A stretch of DNA of 64,000 nucleotides from Planctomycetota bacterium (GCA_027493525.1 JAOSKN010000001.1:2232001-2296000); one strand, 5' to 3'. Counted from the first letter of the stretch, positions 31,228 to 41,634 are shown. The notes: generated by a model from the letters alone, not told the origin. Translations and numbers: made by a program.

Positions 31228-32049
31228 ATGAAAGAACGGCTCCGGATCCCCGACGCCTTGGACGGCTACCTCTGGCCGTACCACTGGAAGGGCCAGACGC
31301 ATCCCATGCACCGGCACGACGAGCTGGAGTTCAACCTCGTCACGCGCGGGACCGCGCGGTACCTCTTCCGCGAGCGGCGACAGGAGCTGGGGCGGCACGA
31401 CTTGATCTGGCTCTTCCCCGCGCAGGAGCACATCCTGATCGACCGCACGCGGAACTTCTCGATGTGGATCGCCGTCTTCCGGCCGCGCCTGCTCCGTCGG
31501 GTCTGCCGCCGGGATGCGACGAAGGTCCTGCGCGCGGAAGACCCCCAAGGCGGCTTCTGCCGGCGGCTGTCTTCCGCCGCCGTCGCGCGGCTGGAGGCGC
31601 TGATGCACGAGCTGCGCTCGGCGATTCCGGATGTTGAGCGCTTCAACGCGGGACTGCCCTATCTGCTGCTGGAGGTCTGGAACGCGTACGCCTCGGCGGA
31701 CGAAAGCCAGGCCGGCGCCGCCGTGCATCCCGCCGTCGAGCAGGCGGCGCAGGAACTGCGCGGCGGGAACCTGGAGCTGGGCGTCGAGGCGCTCGCCGCG
31801 AAGGTCGGCCTGAGCCCGAACCGGCTGAGCCGGCTCTTCAAGCGGCAGCTTGGCGTGAGCCTGACCGAGTTTCGCAACCGGCAGCGCGTGGAGCGCTTTC
31901 TGCGGCTCTACGGCGACGGGCAGCGCACGAGCATGCTCGACGCGGCGCTCGGCGCGGGCTTCGGGAGTTACGCGCAGTTCTACCGGGTCTTCAAGCAGCA
32001 GACGGGGCACGCGCCGCGGGCGTGGCAGCGGGTGGAGGACGCGGACTGA
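31228..32049 (+). CDS. AraC-family transcriptional regulator
   Basis: The 273-residue protein has a cupin sensor (PMHRHDELEFNLVTRGTARYLFRERRQELGRHDLIWLFPAQEHILIDR) with clear metal-ligand-like His residues, followed by two helix-turn-helix units (LGVEALAAKVGLSPNRLSRLFKRQLGVSLTEFRNRQRVE and MLDAALGAGFGSYAQFYRVFKQQTGHAPRAW). It diverges from a PhyH gene and is likely its regulator. The rarA gene follows on the same strand after a short gap. Confidence 0.9.
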   Translation: MKERLRIPDALDGYLWPYHWKGQTHPMHRHDELEFNLVTRGTARYLFRERRQELGRHDLIWLFPAQEHILIDRTRNFSMWIAVFRPRLLRRVCRRDATKVLRAEDPQGGFCRRLSSAAVARLEALMHELRSAIPDVERFNAGLPYLLLEVWNAYASADESQAGAAVHPAVEQAAQELRGGNLELGVEALAAKVGLSPNRLSRLFKRQLGVSLTEFRNRQRVERFLRLYGDGQRTSMLDAALGAGFGSYAQFYRVFKQQTGHAPRAWQRVEDAD

Positions 32050-32088
32050 GCGCTTGCCACCCGGCGTCCAGGCGGGGAGACTGGGCGC

Positions 32089-33507
32089 ATGGGCACGCCA
32101 CGCTCCCAGGGTTCCGCCGACCTCTTCGCCGCCGCGGCGCAGGAGGTCAAGAAGTCCGGCGCGCCGCTCGCCGACCGCATGCGCCCGCGCACGCTCGACG
32201 AGTACATCGGACAGGCCGCCATCCTCGGCGAAGGCCGCATCCTCCGGCGCATCCTCGAAAACGAGGCCGCCGCGCAGCACGATTCCGACGCCCCGCGACG
32301 CCCGCTGCCCTCGCTGATCCTGTGGGGCCCGCCGGGCACCGGCAAGACGACGCTCGCGAACCTGATCGCCAAGGCCGCCGACGCGCAATTCGTGATGTTC
32401 AGCGCGGTCTCCAGCGGGGTGAAGGAAGCGCGCGAGACGATCGAGGCCGCGCGGCAGCGGCTGATGTTCGAGCGCCGCCGCACGATCCTCTTCGTCGACG
32501 AGATCCATCGCTTCAACAAGGCGCAGCAGGACGCCTTCCTGCCGGCCGTCGAGGACGGCACCATCGCGCTGCTCGGCGCGACGACCGAGAACCCCTCGTT
32601 CGAGATCAACGGCGCGCTGCTCTCGCGCTGCCGCGTCTTCGTGCTCCGCGCGCTGGAGCCCGCCGAACTCGGCACGCTCCTGGACCGCGCGCTGGCCGAC
32701 GCCGAGCGCGGCCTGGGCGCCGAGCCGGCCGAGCTGGAGCCCGAGGCGCGTGAGATCTTCTGCGAGCTGGCCGGCGGGGATGCGCGCAGCGCGCTCAACG
32801 CGCTGGAACTCGCCGCGCGCGTCGCGCCGAAGGGCGAGAACGGCCGGCGCCTCATCGGCGCCGAGCTCGCCAAGGAAGCGCTCCAGCGCAACACCATCCT
32901 CTACGACCGGTCGGGCGAAGAGCACTACAACCTGATCAGCGCGCTGCATAAGGCGGTGCGCAATTCCGATCCCGACGCCTCGCTGTATTACCTCGCGCGG
33001 ATGATCGCGGGCGGCGAGGACCCGGTCTTTCTCGCGCGCCGGCTCGTGCGGATCGCCAGCGAGGACATCGGGCTGGCCGACCCGCAGGCGCTGGTCCAGG
33101 CCGTCGCGGCGAAGGAGGCCGTCGAGCTGATCGGGTATCCCGAGTGCGACGCGGCGCTCGCCCAGGCCGCCGTGTACCTCGCCTGCGCGCCCAAGAGCGA
33201 CGCGCTCTACAAGGCCATCGGCGCGGCGAAGGCCGAGGTCGAGCGCAGCGGGCCGTTGCCCGTGCCGCTCCATCTGCGCAACGCGCCCACCGGATTGATG
33301 AAGGCGCAGGGCTACGCGAGCGGCTACGACTACGACCACCATTACCCCGAGCACATCGGCCCGATGGAGTCGATGCCCGAGCCCCTGCGCGGAACGCGAT
33401 TCTTCGAGCCCGGCGCGCTGGGCTTTGAAAAGGACCTGCAAAAACGTCTGGAGTGGTTCGCAAAGGTCCGCGCGCGTTTGCGCGAAGGCCGCGCCCCCGA
33501 GGCCTGA
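32089..33507 (+). CDS. rarA: Replication-associated recombination protein A (RarA/MgsA)
   Basis: The 472-residue AAA+ ATPase has Walker A GPPGTGKTTLANLIA near residue 80, Walker B RRTILFVDEIHRFNKAQQD, and the sensor TTENPSFEINGALLSRCRVF. C-terminal hallmarks are EEHYNLISALHKAVRNSDPDASLYYLARMI and the GYDYDHHYPEHIG stretch. RarA acts at stalled replication forks. Length and domain order are normal for the family. Confidence 0.95.
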   Translation: MGTPRSQGSADLFAAAAQEVKKSGAPLADRMRPRTLDEYIGQAAILGEGRILRRILENEAAAQHDSDAPRRPLPSLILWGPPGTGKTTLANLIAKAADAQFVMFSAVSSGVKEARETIEAARQRLMFERRRTILFVDEIHRFNKAQQDAFLPAVEDGTIALLGATTENPSFEINGALLSRCRVFVLRALEPAELGTLLDRALADAERGLGAEPAELEPEAREIFCELAGGDARSALNALELAARVAPKGENGRRLIGAELAKEALQRNTILYDRSGEEHYNLISALHKAVRNSDPDASLYYLARMIAGGEDPVFLARRLVRIASEDIGLADPQALVQAVAAKEAVELIGYPECDAALAQAAVYLACAPKSDALYKAIGAAKAEVERSGPLPVPLHLRNAPTGLMKAQGYASGYDYDHHYPEHIGPMESMPEPLRGTRFFEPGALGFEKDLQKRLEWFAKVRARLREGRAPEA

Positions 33508-34485
33508 TCAGTCCGCCCGGCGCAGTTCCCGCGCCGAGCGCCCCGTTTCGCGCCGCAGCAGCCGGCTCAGGTAGGTCGACGACGCCAGCCCCACCCGCCG
33601 CGCGATCTCATGGATCGGCAGGTCGCTGTCCTGCAAGAGCCGCTGCGCGGCCTCGAGCCGCACCTGCTGCATGTACTGCACCGGCGTGAGCCCCACGGAC
33701 TTCGTGAACAGCGAGGTGAAGTAGTTGGGGCTCAGGAACACCTCCCCGGCGATCCCGGCCACCGAGAGGTCGTGGGCGAAGTGCGTCTGGATGAACGCCT
33801 TGGCGAACTCCACCACGTTCTCGCGGTGCGCCTGCTCGCTCTGCCCCACCCCGTGCGCGTCGAGATGCCGCAGGATCAGGATCATGCCTTCCTCGAAGCG
33901 CGCGCGGAAGAGGCGGTGCCACTGGTCGCCGCGCTCGGCCGCCGCCTCGGCCGCGCGCTCCAGCACCAGCGCGATCTTGCCGCCGGGATTCAGCCGCGCG
34001 TAACGGATCAGGTGGAAGCCCGTCGCGCGCTCGAAGGACGAGACGTGCAGCGAGATGCGCCCAACCGAACAGCGCATCCAGAGCAGCCGGTACGGATCGA
34101 CGCCCGGCATGATCCGTTCCTGGTGCTTGATCCCCGCCGGGATCACCGCGATGTCCCCGGCATCCACCGCGTAGGAGCGGCCTTCCATCCCGAGCATCGC
34201 CTTGCCGCCCAGCCCAAAAGCGAACTCCAGGATCGCGCTGGCGCTATAGTCCCCGAAGCTGCCCGGCGACCTCGGGCGGTCGCCTAGCGCGTCGTCCAGC
34301 TTCGCGGGCAGCGGGAATGGCGCGAAGCTGCGCTTGCCGCCTTCCTGGGCCATCACGACCCGCTCGGGCGGGAAGCGCTCCAGCGCCGGCAGGACCTGCT
34401 CGCGCAGAATCCCGAAAATGTCCTCTTCCATGCGCGACTTCGAAGGGCCGCTCTTCGGTTTGCCGCGCGCTCGGGAGCGCCTCAT
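33508..34485 (-). CDS. AraC-family transcriptional regulator
   Basis: About 325 residues. A cupin-like sensor (LGMEGRSYAVDAGDIAVIPAGIKHQERIMPGVDPYRLLWMR) precedes helix-turn-helix pairs (DLSVAGIAGEVFLSPNYFTSLFTKSVGLTPVQYMQQVRLE and DLPIHEIARRVGLASSTYLSRLLRRETGRSARELR). Start at 34485, with ATG 34431 (MEEDIFGIL) as alternative. No strong ribosome-binding site marks either. It faces away from an M20 hydrolase gene rather than a PhyH gene, and could regulate that hydrolase-aminotransferase cluster. Confidence 0.85.
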   Translation of the reverse strand: MRRSRARGKPKSGPSKSRMEEDIFGILREQVLPALERFPPERVVMAQEGGKRSFAPFPLPAKLDDALGDRPRSPGSFGDYSASAILEFAFGLGGKAMLGMEGRSYAVDAGDIAVIPAGIKHQERIMPGVDPYRLLWMRCSVGRISLHVSSFERATGFHLIRYARLNPGGKIALVLERAAEAAAERGDQWHRLFRARFEEGMILILRHLDAHGVGQSEQAHRENVVEFAKAFIQTHFAHDLSVAGIAGEVFLSPNYFTSLFTKSVGLTPVQYMQQVRLEAAQRLLQDSDLPIHEIARRVGLASSTYLSRLLRRETGRSARELRRAD

Positions 34486-34596
34486 GGGGGCGGGATTCCA
34501 GGGTTCATGGAACGTAGAATCGTACCACTTTTGCCAAACAAGTCCGCTGAAAAGTCCGCTGCGCGCTGAGTACGTTGCTTCAGGCGGCCATGGAGG

Positions 34597-35850
34597 ATGC
34601 GCGGCATGGAGGCACGGCAACATTCGGCGGGCGCGGCGTTCGCCGAGCGCATCGAGGCCCGGCAGGGCGCGGAGGCGGATTCGCTGAAGCGCGAGCTTCT
34701 CGGCGCGCTGCGCCGCCTCGCGCCGGCCTGGGAGGACGTCGCCCTCCGCATTCACGCCCATCCGGAGCTGGGGCGGCAGGAGCACCGCGCCTCCGCGTGG
34801 CTCGGCGAGGAACTCGAACGCGCCGGGTTCAGCGTGCGGCGCGGCCTCGCCGGGCTGTCGACGAGTTTCGCCGCTTCGCGCGAAACCTCCGCCAGCGCCC
34901 CGGCGATCGCGTTCGTCGCCGAGTACGACGCGCTTCCGGACCTCGGCCATGCCTGCGGGCACAACCTGATCGCCGTCGCCGCCTGCCTGGCCGGGCACGC
35001 GCTGGCCGAGGCCCTGCCCTCACGGGTGCGCGTGATCGGCGCCCCGGACGAGGAATCCTTCGGCGGCAAGGCGCCGCTCCTGGAACACGGCGCTTTCGAC
35101 GGGGCCGACGTCGCGATGATGGCGCATGGCGGGCCGTACAATCTCCCCAGCCGCGACATGCTCGGCTTGCGCTTCATGACCCTGGAATTCCACGGCCGCA
35201 GCGCGCATGCGGCGACGTCCGCCGGGCACGGCGTGAACGCGCTCGACGCGCTGCTCCTGACCTTCCAAGGCGTTGGGCTGCTGCGGCAGCAGCTTCGCGA
35301 GCGTGCGCGGATCGACGGCATCGTCACCCACGGCGGCAAGGCGCCCAACCTCGTCCCGGACTACGCGCGCGCCGAGTTCTGCGTCCGCGCCAGGCAGCAG
35401 GCGCACCTCGACGAGCTGTGCGGGAAGTTGCTGCGCCTCGCCCGCGCCTCGGCCGAGGCCGTCGGCGCGCGCGTCGAGGCTGGGTCCGGACGGCATCCCA
35501 TGCTCGCGATGCGCCGCAACGCGCCGCTCGAGGAGGCCTACGCCGCGAACCTGCGCTTCTGCGGCCAGGAGGTCCACGTCTTCCCCGCCGACGGGGCCAT
35601 CGGGAGCACCGACTTCGGAAACGTCTCGCAGGCGCTGCCCGGGATCCACGCCTACTTCCAGATGGTCCCTCCCGAGGTGAAGCACCATACGCCGGAATTC
35701 GCCGCCGCCGCCCGCTCGCGGGCCGGCCTGGACGGCATGCGCTCCGCCGCTGCCGCCATGGCGCTGACCGGCCTGGACCTGACCCTGCGCCCCGAACTGC
35801 TCGCCGCCGTGCGCGCGGCCTTCGAGGCGCAGGGCCGCGGGGTTTCCTGA
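34597..35850 (+). CDS. M20-family amidohydrolase
   Basis: The 417-residue protein resembles M20D/PM20D2-type hydrolases (p-aminobenzoyl-glutamate or N-acyl amino acid type). Metal-site stretches are RIHAHPELGRQEHRASAWL, EYDALPDLGHACGHN, DEESFGG, HGRSAHAATSAGHGVNALDA and PPEVKHHTPEF. It diverges from an AraC regulator and runs into an aminotransferase gene 18 bases downstream, suggesting joint use of an acylated amine or amino acid. Substrate not determined. Confidence 0.88.
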   Translation: MRGMEARQHSAGAAFAERIEARQGAEADSLKRELLGALRRLAPAWEDVALRIHAHPELGRQEHRASAWLGEELERAGFSVRRGLAGLSTSFAASRETSASAPAIAFVAEYDALPDLGHACGHNLIAVAACLAGHALAEALPSRVRVIGAPDEESFGGKAPLLEHGAFDGADVAMMAHGGPYNLPSRDMLGLRFMTLEFHGRSAHAATSAGHGVNALDALLLTFQGVGLLRQQLRERARIDGIVTHGGKAPNLVPDYARAEFCVRARQQAHLDELCGKLLRLARASAEAVGARVEAGSGRHPMLAMRRNAPLEEAYAANLRFCGQEVHVFPADGAIGSTDFGNVSQALPGIHAYFQMVPPEVKHHTPEFAAAARSRAGLDGMRSAAAAMALTGLDLTLRPELLAAVRAAFEAQGRGVS

Positions 35851-35867
35851 ACGAAAGGACGATCCGC

Positions 35868-37040
35868 ATGCCGCAGACGCTGCTTACCGAGCCCGCGTTG
35901 GAGGCGCCCGTCTCCTTCGCCGCCGTGCGCGAGGACTTCCCCATCGCCCGCCGCGGCGTGTACCTGAACAACGCCTCCATCGGCCCGCTCTCGAACACCG
36001 TCCGCCGCGCCGTGGACCGCTTCAACGAGGACGTGAGCCTCAACGGGCGCGAGCACTACCCGCAGTGGTGCCGCTTCGCGGATACCGAGATCAAGGCCGA
36101 CCTCGCGCGGCTCATCGGCGCGAGCGCCGCCGAGATCGCCTTCGTCAAGAACACCACCGAAGGCCTGCTGCTCGTCGCCAACGGCCTCGACTGGAGGCCC
36201 GGCGACAACGTGGTCGTCTCGGAGCAGGAGTACCCGTCCAACGTCTACTGCTGGATGAATCTGGCGCGGCGCGGCGTGAACATCCGCTGGGCGCCTTTTC
36301 GCGAAGGGCGCGTTCGCGTGGAGGATCTCGCCGAGCGGATCGACTCGCGCACGCGCTTGGTCACGCTCAGCGGCGTGCAGTTCTCCAGCGGCTACCGCCT
36401 GGACCTGCCCCGCGTCTCCGAACTCTGCCGCGCGCGCGGCGTGCTGCTCAACCTCGACATGATCCAGCATGTCGGCGCGCTGGAACTGGATGTCTCCGCC
36501 TGCCCCGTCGATTTCCTGTCCGCGGGCGGGCATAAATGGATGCTCGGCCCGATAGGGACCGGAATATTTTACTGCCGGCGCGAGGCCATGAATTGCATTC
36601 ATCCATGGAATGTCGGCTACCATAGCGTCGCGAAATCGGAAGACCACGTCGATTACGACCTCACCTTCCGCCCGGACGCGGGGCGCTTCGAAGAAGCCCT
36701 CGTCAACTTTCCGGGGCTCTACGGCCTCCACGCCGCCGCGCGCACGCTGCTGAGCCTGGGCTTGGCGCGCGTCGAGACCCACATCCTGGCGCTCAACGCC
36801 CGAGCGGTCGAAGGCCTGCGCAAGCGCGGCTGCCGCATCCTCAGCCCGCTCGGCAACGGTGAACGCTCCGGCATCCTTACCTTCGCGCACCCGCGGCTCG
36901 AACCCGAGGCCGTGGCCGCGCGCTTGAAGGAAGCCGGCGTCGCGGTCGCCGTCCGCGTCGGCGGCGTGCGCATCTCGCCTTCGATCCACAACGATGCCGG
37001 CGACATCGACGCGTTTCTCGCGGCCCTGCCCGAGGCCTGA
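35868..37040 (+). CDS. Class V aminotransferase (cysteine desulfurase-like fold)
   Basis: The 390-residue PLP enzyme has GVYLNNASIGPLSNTVRRAV, FVKNTTEGLLLVANGLDW (phosphate-binding), DMIQHVGALELDVSA, and the Schiff-base Lys at about residue 223 in FLSAGGHKWMLGPIGTGIFY. GAAAGGA precedes the chosen ATG. The family includes isopenicillin-N epimerases and cysteine desulfurases. No catalytic-Cys loop typical of desulfurases was noted, so a epimerase or lyase role is at least as likely. It probably forms an operon with the M20 hydrolase upstream. Confidence 0.87.
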   Translation: MPQTLLTEPALEAPVSFAAVREDFPIARRGVYLNNASIGPLSNTVRRAVDRFNEDVSLNGREHYPQWCRFADTEIKADLARLIGASAAEIAFVKNTTEGLLLVANGLDWRPGDNVVVSEQEYPSNVYCWMNLARRGVNIRWAPFREGRVRVEDLAERIDSRTRLVTLSGVQFSSGYRLDLPRVSELCRARGVLLNLDMIQHVGALELDVSACPVDFLSAGGHKWMLGPIGTGIFYCRREAMNCIHPWNVGYHSVAKSEDHVDYDLTFRPDAGRFEEALVNFPGLYGLHAAARTLLSLGLARVETHILALNARAVEGLRKRGCRILSPLGNGERSGILTFAHPRLEPEAVAARLKEAGVAVAVRVGGVRISPSIHNDAGDIDAFLAALPEA

Positions 37041-37045
37041 GCCGG

Positions 37046-37980
37046 ATGCTGGAGCACGGCGGCATGCACGCGGAAACCTCGTCCACGCTTTCCCTTTCGG
37101 CGCCGCCGATCAACCGGCGCAGGCTGGTCGGGCTGCTCCAGGAAATGCTCGGCGTCCCCAGCCCATGCGGCAAGGAGCGCCGCCTCGCCATCTTCCTGGC
37201 CGAGGTCATGCGCGGGATGGGCCTGAGAGTCTCCTGCCAGCACGTGCGGCGCCGCCGGCTCAACGTGCTCGGGGTCCGGCCGGGTCGCGCCGGTGCGCCG
37301 GCCCTGTTGCTGGCAGGACGCCTCGATACGCCCCCGCCCGGGACGGATGAAGCCCGCTGCCCGAGGCGCGGGGGGCGGATAGCGAGTTCGTCTATGGACC
37401 CGGCGCCGGCGACATGCTCGGCGCGAACGCGTGCTACCTCGAAGCGCTGCGTACGCTGCACGAGCACGGCTTCGAGCCGGCCGGCGACCTGATCGTCGCG
37501 TTCGTCGTCGGCGGTCCTGAGGAGGGCCTCGGCACGCGCAAGCTGCTTGAAGGCATTCCGGGGGCAAGCCGTTTCATCCTGGGCCGGCCGACGGGCTTGG
37601 CCGTCAGGGCCTGCCCCTCGGAATTCCATGTCGGCTCCGAAGCGCCACGCGCCATGGCCGCGGCTCATCTGGCCGCCGCCGGTGCGCCGTCCACCGCGGA
37701 GCACTACGGAAAACTCGAATCGTGGGATGCGGACGCCATGCTCTTGGCGAAAGCGGGATGGGACGGCGCGGTCTACGGTCCGGGAGACCGGGGCGATGAC
37801 CCATCCGGCCAGCGCGTTGCCATCGCAAGCTTGGCGACGGCCGCGCGCGTCTACGCCGCGGCCTCCGTCAAACTGGCGGGGACGGCGCACGGTTTCGGGG
37901 CGCCGCTTCAGGTCACGGAATCACGCGCGCATCGAAGAACGCGCCTCGAATCTCCTCCTTGGGCGCGGAGTCTTCGCTAA
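37046..37980 (+). pseudogene. Degenerate M20-like peptidase/deacetylase
   Basis: The reading frame breaks once near 37350-37370. Joined, it gives about 311 residues with an M20-like order: LVGLLQEMLGVPSPCGKERRL, ALLLAGRLDTPPPG, YGPGAGDMLGANACYLEAL, FVVGGPEEGLGT, FILGRPTGLAV. Two metal-ligand positions are changed: HLDT is RLDT and the usual GEPT is GRPT. The substrate-pairing lid domain is missing. The combination of a frame break and lost ligands argues for a decayed gene. It overlaps the convergent zinc-ribbon gene by 68 bases. Confidence 0.6.
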
Positions 37981-39303
37981 TCACGAACACGGAAATCCGA
38001 ACGCTCCTTTCGCCTTGGACGTCCAAGTCGATCGGGATGGGGCCTTCGTCGCCCGGCTTCAGCGTGAATTCGACCCGCCGCTTCGCGGGGTTGGTTTGGA
38101 CCATAAACCTGACGGTCGCGTTCAGGCCGGGCTTCGTATACCCCGCCATCGCCCGGAAGCTCTTGTATTCGCCATGCAGGAAATACGTCGCGTAACCTTC
38201 GACCTTCAGCTTCAGAGGAAAGGAAACGCCGCGTTCGTACGCAACCCCTTTGATCGCGGCGCGAGCGTCATGCAGCACCGGGTTTTCCAGTTCCTTTTTG
38301 AAAAAGACCGGCTCGAGCGTATCCAGATAGAGCGTGCCAGAGGTTTCCGTCCCTTGGGCTTCGGCGAGGTGGACTTCGGGGCTCAGCAACTGAATCCCTA
38401 TCCCGTCCTCGCCCGCTTTGACGTACGACCTGAGCAGGAGCGTCTTGACCCCGCGCACGTCGATTCGCGCCGCCTTGAACTGGCCGCGTCTTACAATCGG
38501 ATCGGACTCCCAAAGCGTGCGGCTGCCCGAGGCGAACTGGAACCCGCCGCCGGGCGCGGATCCCGAACCGGGCTGACCGTAATGAAACGAAAGCGTCGTG
38601 TAGCGACCGCCCAGATCGAAGGCCGCAAGGACCGGCAGCGACTCGGCGCGCGCCGGCCAAATCTCCAGGCTGTTGGGATACGTCCGTTCCCCCTGTTTCA
38701 GTTCCATGCCCGTCTCGATGCAAGCGGTCCAGCCTGTGGTCCGCCCGTCGGTTTTCAGCAAGCGGGTGAGGGCGGTGCTTGCGTGGACCTCCTCGAGCTG
38801 AGCCGGCGTCTGCGCGACCGCGGCGCCGGTTTCCCCCTGCTCGCCGGGCGTCGCATCGCCCTCGCGTGGATCTTCGGGCGGGCGGCCGCCGCGCGTCAGA
38901 AGGATCCCCGCGGCCAGCACCAGCAGCGCGGTCCCCGCGGCGAGCATCGCCGCAGCCGCCGCGTTCGCGGCGCGGCGCGGCGGCGCTTCGGAATCCTTTC
39001 GCGCGCGGATCTCCGAAGCGGCGCGCAGCTTGGTGGTGGAGCGCGGGCGGCGCGGTTCGGCCGGCGGGACCAGAATCGGCGCGGGGATTTTGGGAGTGCG
39101 CTGCGCGGGCGTGGGCGCGCCTCGTCCCCGCCCAGGAGCTTGCGGGCCTGCTCTTCCTGGAGCGCTTCGAAGGTCTGCGTCATCACGGCTTGCGCGCAAG
39201 CCTGGCAGAAGACCCCTTTCGCCTGCTTGTCGCGCGCGCGCCCCGCGTCGAGTTCGGCCTGCTCGATTCGCTGGCCGCAACTCTCGCAAAAGAAGAACTT
39301 CAT
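37913..39303 (-). CDS. Zinc-ribbon, single-helix membrane protein (single-base frame break)
   Basis: The N-terminus MKFFFCESCGQRIEQAEL... GVFCQACAQAV has CxxC pairs that form a zinc ribbon (about residues 1-45). A frame break near the G4/C4 run (39126-39129) separates it from the rest. With one base added the protein is 463 residues. A Ala-rich helix (AAGTALLVLAAGILL, about residue 125) anchors it, and a beta-rich outer domain of about 300 residues follows (LVLAAFDLGGRYTTLSFHYGQ-type strands, ending SVFVISED). No enzymatic motif is visible. It looks like a cytoplasmic ribbon linked to an outer binding domain. Confidence 0.7.
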
Positions 39304-39444
39304 GTCCGGCTCCAGGGCCGACGGAACCCATATTTTCGCGTGCGCCCACCGCCTGTCAATCCTGGCGCCCGCGGGGCGAGTTGCGCCCGGCGCGCGGCCC
39401 GGTACCCTCGCTGCGTTCCCCGATCCGCGCGCCGGAGGTCCGCC

Positions 39445-40200
39445 ATGCTGCTCACCGAAGACCATGTCGATCTGGAAACGCCCAGCGGGACGATGCGGAC
39501 CTATCGCTTCCAGCCCGCCGACGAAGGGCGCTATCCGGGCCTGGCGCTCTGGTCGGAGATCTACCAGGTCACCGGGCCCATCCAGCGCGTCGCCCGCGCG
39601 CTCGCCGGCGAGGGCTTCATCGTCGCCGCGCCGGAGGTCTACCACGAGTTCGAACCGCCGGGCTCGCCCTTCCAGTACGACAAGCCCGACACCGACAAGG
39701 GCAACAAGTACAAGATCGAGAAGGAGGTCAAGGGCTTCGACCACGACGCGCGCGCCGTGCTGGACCACCTGAAGGCGCTCCCGCGCTGCTCGGGCCGCCT
39801 CGGTTCCATCGGGCTGTGCCTGGGCGGGCACCTGAGTTTCCGCTGCGGCTTCAATCCCGACGTGCTCGCCACCGCCTGTTTCTACGCCACCGACATCCAT
39901 TCGCATACGCTGGGCAAGGGCAAGGCCGACGACACGCTCGCGCGCTGCGGCGATATTCAGGGCGAGTTGCTCCTGATCTGGGGCCGCCAGGATCCGCACA
40001 TTCCCCTCGAGGGCCGCCGCGCGATCTACGACGCGCTCTGCGAGAAGGACGTCAACTTCACCTGGCACGAGTTCAACGCGCAGCATGCCTTCATGCGCGA
40101 CGAGGGCTACCGCTACAACCCCGCCCTGGGCCGGCTTGGCATGGGCCTGACCCTCGAGACGTTCCAGCGCGTGCTGCAGGCCGGCGCGCAGGGCGCGTGA
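39445..40200 (+). CDS. Dienelactone hydrolase family protein
   Basis: The 251-residue alpha/beta hydrolase carries a Cys nucleophile elbow SIGLCLGGHLSF (Cys about 125), Asp in WGRQDPHIP and His in AQHAFMRDEGY, the usual Cys-Asp-His triad. It begins MLLTEDHVDLETPSGTMRTYRF behind GGAGG. Members hydrolyse dienelactones or other esters. Its stop overlaps the GTG start of the next gene (GTGA), suggesting a joint transcript. Confidence 0.88.
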   Translation: MLLTEDHVDLETPSGTMRTYRFQPADEGRYPGLALWSEIYQVTGPIQRVARALAGEGFIVAAPEVYHEFEPPGSPFQYDKPDTDKGNKYKIEKEVKGFDHDARAVLDHLKALPRCSGRLGSIGLCLGGHLSFRCGFNPDVLATACFYATDIHSHTLGKGKADDTLARCGDIQGELLLIWGRQDPHIPLEGRRAIYDALCEKDVNFTWHEFNAQHAFMRDEGYRYNPALGRLGMGLTLETFQRVLQAGAQGA

Positions 40201-41464
40201 ACGCCGATGTCGCGGTCGTTGGCGCCGGCGGCGCGGGGCTGCTGGCGGGCATCGCCGCGGCACGGGCCGGCGCGCGCGCCGTGCTCCTCGAACGCATGCC
40301 CCGCCCGGCCAAGAAGGTCGCGATCTCCGGCGGCGGGCGCTGCAACTTCTCGAACACCCTCCCGCCGCGCGAGTTCGTCCGTGAGTTCGGCGACCCCCGC
40401 GTCAAGCTTCTCGGCCACGCCCTCAAGGTCTTCGACAACCGCGCGCTCATCGAACTGCTTGCGCGCCACGGCGTCGAGGGCCAGGTCGAGCGCCACTACC
40501 GGCTTTATACGAAGAGCGGCCGCGGGCAGGACGTCGTCGACGCGCTGGTCAAGGAGTTCCTCGCGCTCGGCGGCGAACTCGTCACGGGCTTCCACATTAC
40601 CGGCCTGGCGCCGGAGGCCGAAGGCTTCGAGCTGCGCGGCTCGCGGGACGGGCACGAGACGTCGCTGCGCGCGCGGAGCGTCGTCGTCTGCACCGGCGGG
40701 CTCAGCTATCCCCAGACGGGCTCCAGCGGCGACGGCTACGCCTGGGCGCGCGCGCTGGGCCATGCGGTCACGCCGCTCCATGCGGCCCTGGTCGGATTGA
40801 AGCTCGCGGAGGACTGGCCGAAAAGGCTGAGCGGCACGAGCTGGCCCGACGCCGAGTGCAAGCTGTGGAAGCTCGATGCACCGCGAGGCAAGCCCGTCGT
40901 CGTCGAGCGCAAGGAAATCCTCTTCACGCACTTCGGCATCTCGGGGCCGGCGATTCTGGACGTCTCCAACGCCTTCGTCCTGGCCGGCCTCAACCGCGCG
41001 CGGCTGACGGTGGATTTCTTTCCCGAGCGCGCCCGGGAGAACCTCGACGCCGAACTGCTCGCGCGCCTGAATGCGCAGCCCAATTGCACCGTGCCGCAGG
41101 CGCTCTCGGGGCTGCTGCCCAGCCGCCTCCTCGAGGCCTGGGTACGGCAGCTCTGCGGCGTCGATGCGCCCCTGGCCCGGCAGTTCACGCGCGCCCAGCG
41201 GCAGGGTTTCGTGGAGCTAAGCAAGAACCTGAGCCTGGCGGTGACCGGCACGCGCGGGATGGAATGGGGGAAGTTACCGCGGGCGGAATCGCGTGGGATG
41301 AACTCGACCCGCGCACGCTGGAATCGCGCCGCGTGCCCGGGCTCTTCTTCGCCGGCGAGATCCTCGATTTGGCCGGGCGCTGCGGCGGCTTCAACCTCCA
41401 GGCGGCCTTCAGCACCGGCTGGCTGGCGGGGCAGGAAGCGGCGAAGCGGGCGCGAGGCGCTTAG
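40197..41464 (+). CDS. BaiN/HI0933-type NAD(P)/FAD-dependent oxidoreductase (single-base frame break)
   Basis: The start GTG overlaps the previous stop. The N-terminus [18 protein letters not shown] binds FAD, and [16 protein letters not shown] is the family's glycine-rich second motif. [18 protein letters not shown] and [17 protein letters not shown] follow. The reading frame shifts at the G5 run (41266-41270). Adding one G yields [54 protein letters not shown], the expected C-terminus, and 422 residues. The stop lies on the edge of fold-back repeat copy B. Substrate unknown. Confidence 0.85.
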
Positions 41465-41628
41465 TACCGTGCCGCGGAAGTAACTGGCCCAATGCGCCGG
41501 GTATTTTGTCCCCGGATCGAGGCGCGTCGAGGGAGCATATCGGGACGAAGATCTGTGACCGAGACGCAACGAAGAGCCGGGGCAAAAGGCCCGGCGCCGT
41601 GGGTCAGGAACTTCCGCAACGCGGTACT
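41463..41628 (+). repeat. Fold-back repeat, copy B
   Basis: A 166-bp element with near-identity to copy A: ends AGTACCGTGCCGCGG... and ...CGCGGTACT, centre with GGGAGCATATCGGGAC and the inner pair TTTTGTCCCCGG/CCGGGGCAAAA. It lies between the flavoprotein gene and the second sigma fusion gene. The flavoprotein's stop TAG uses its first bases. Confidence 0.85.
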
Positions 41629-41634
41629 TAGGGT

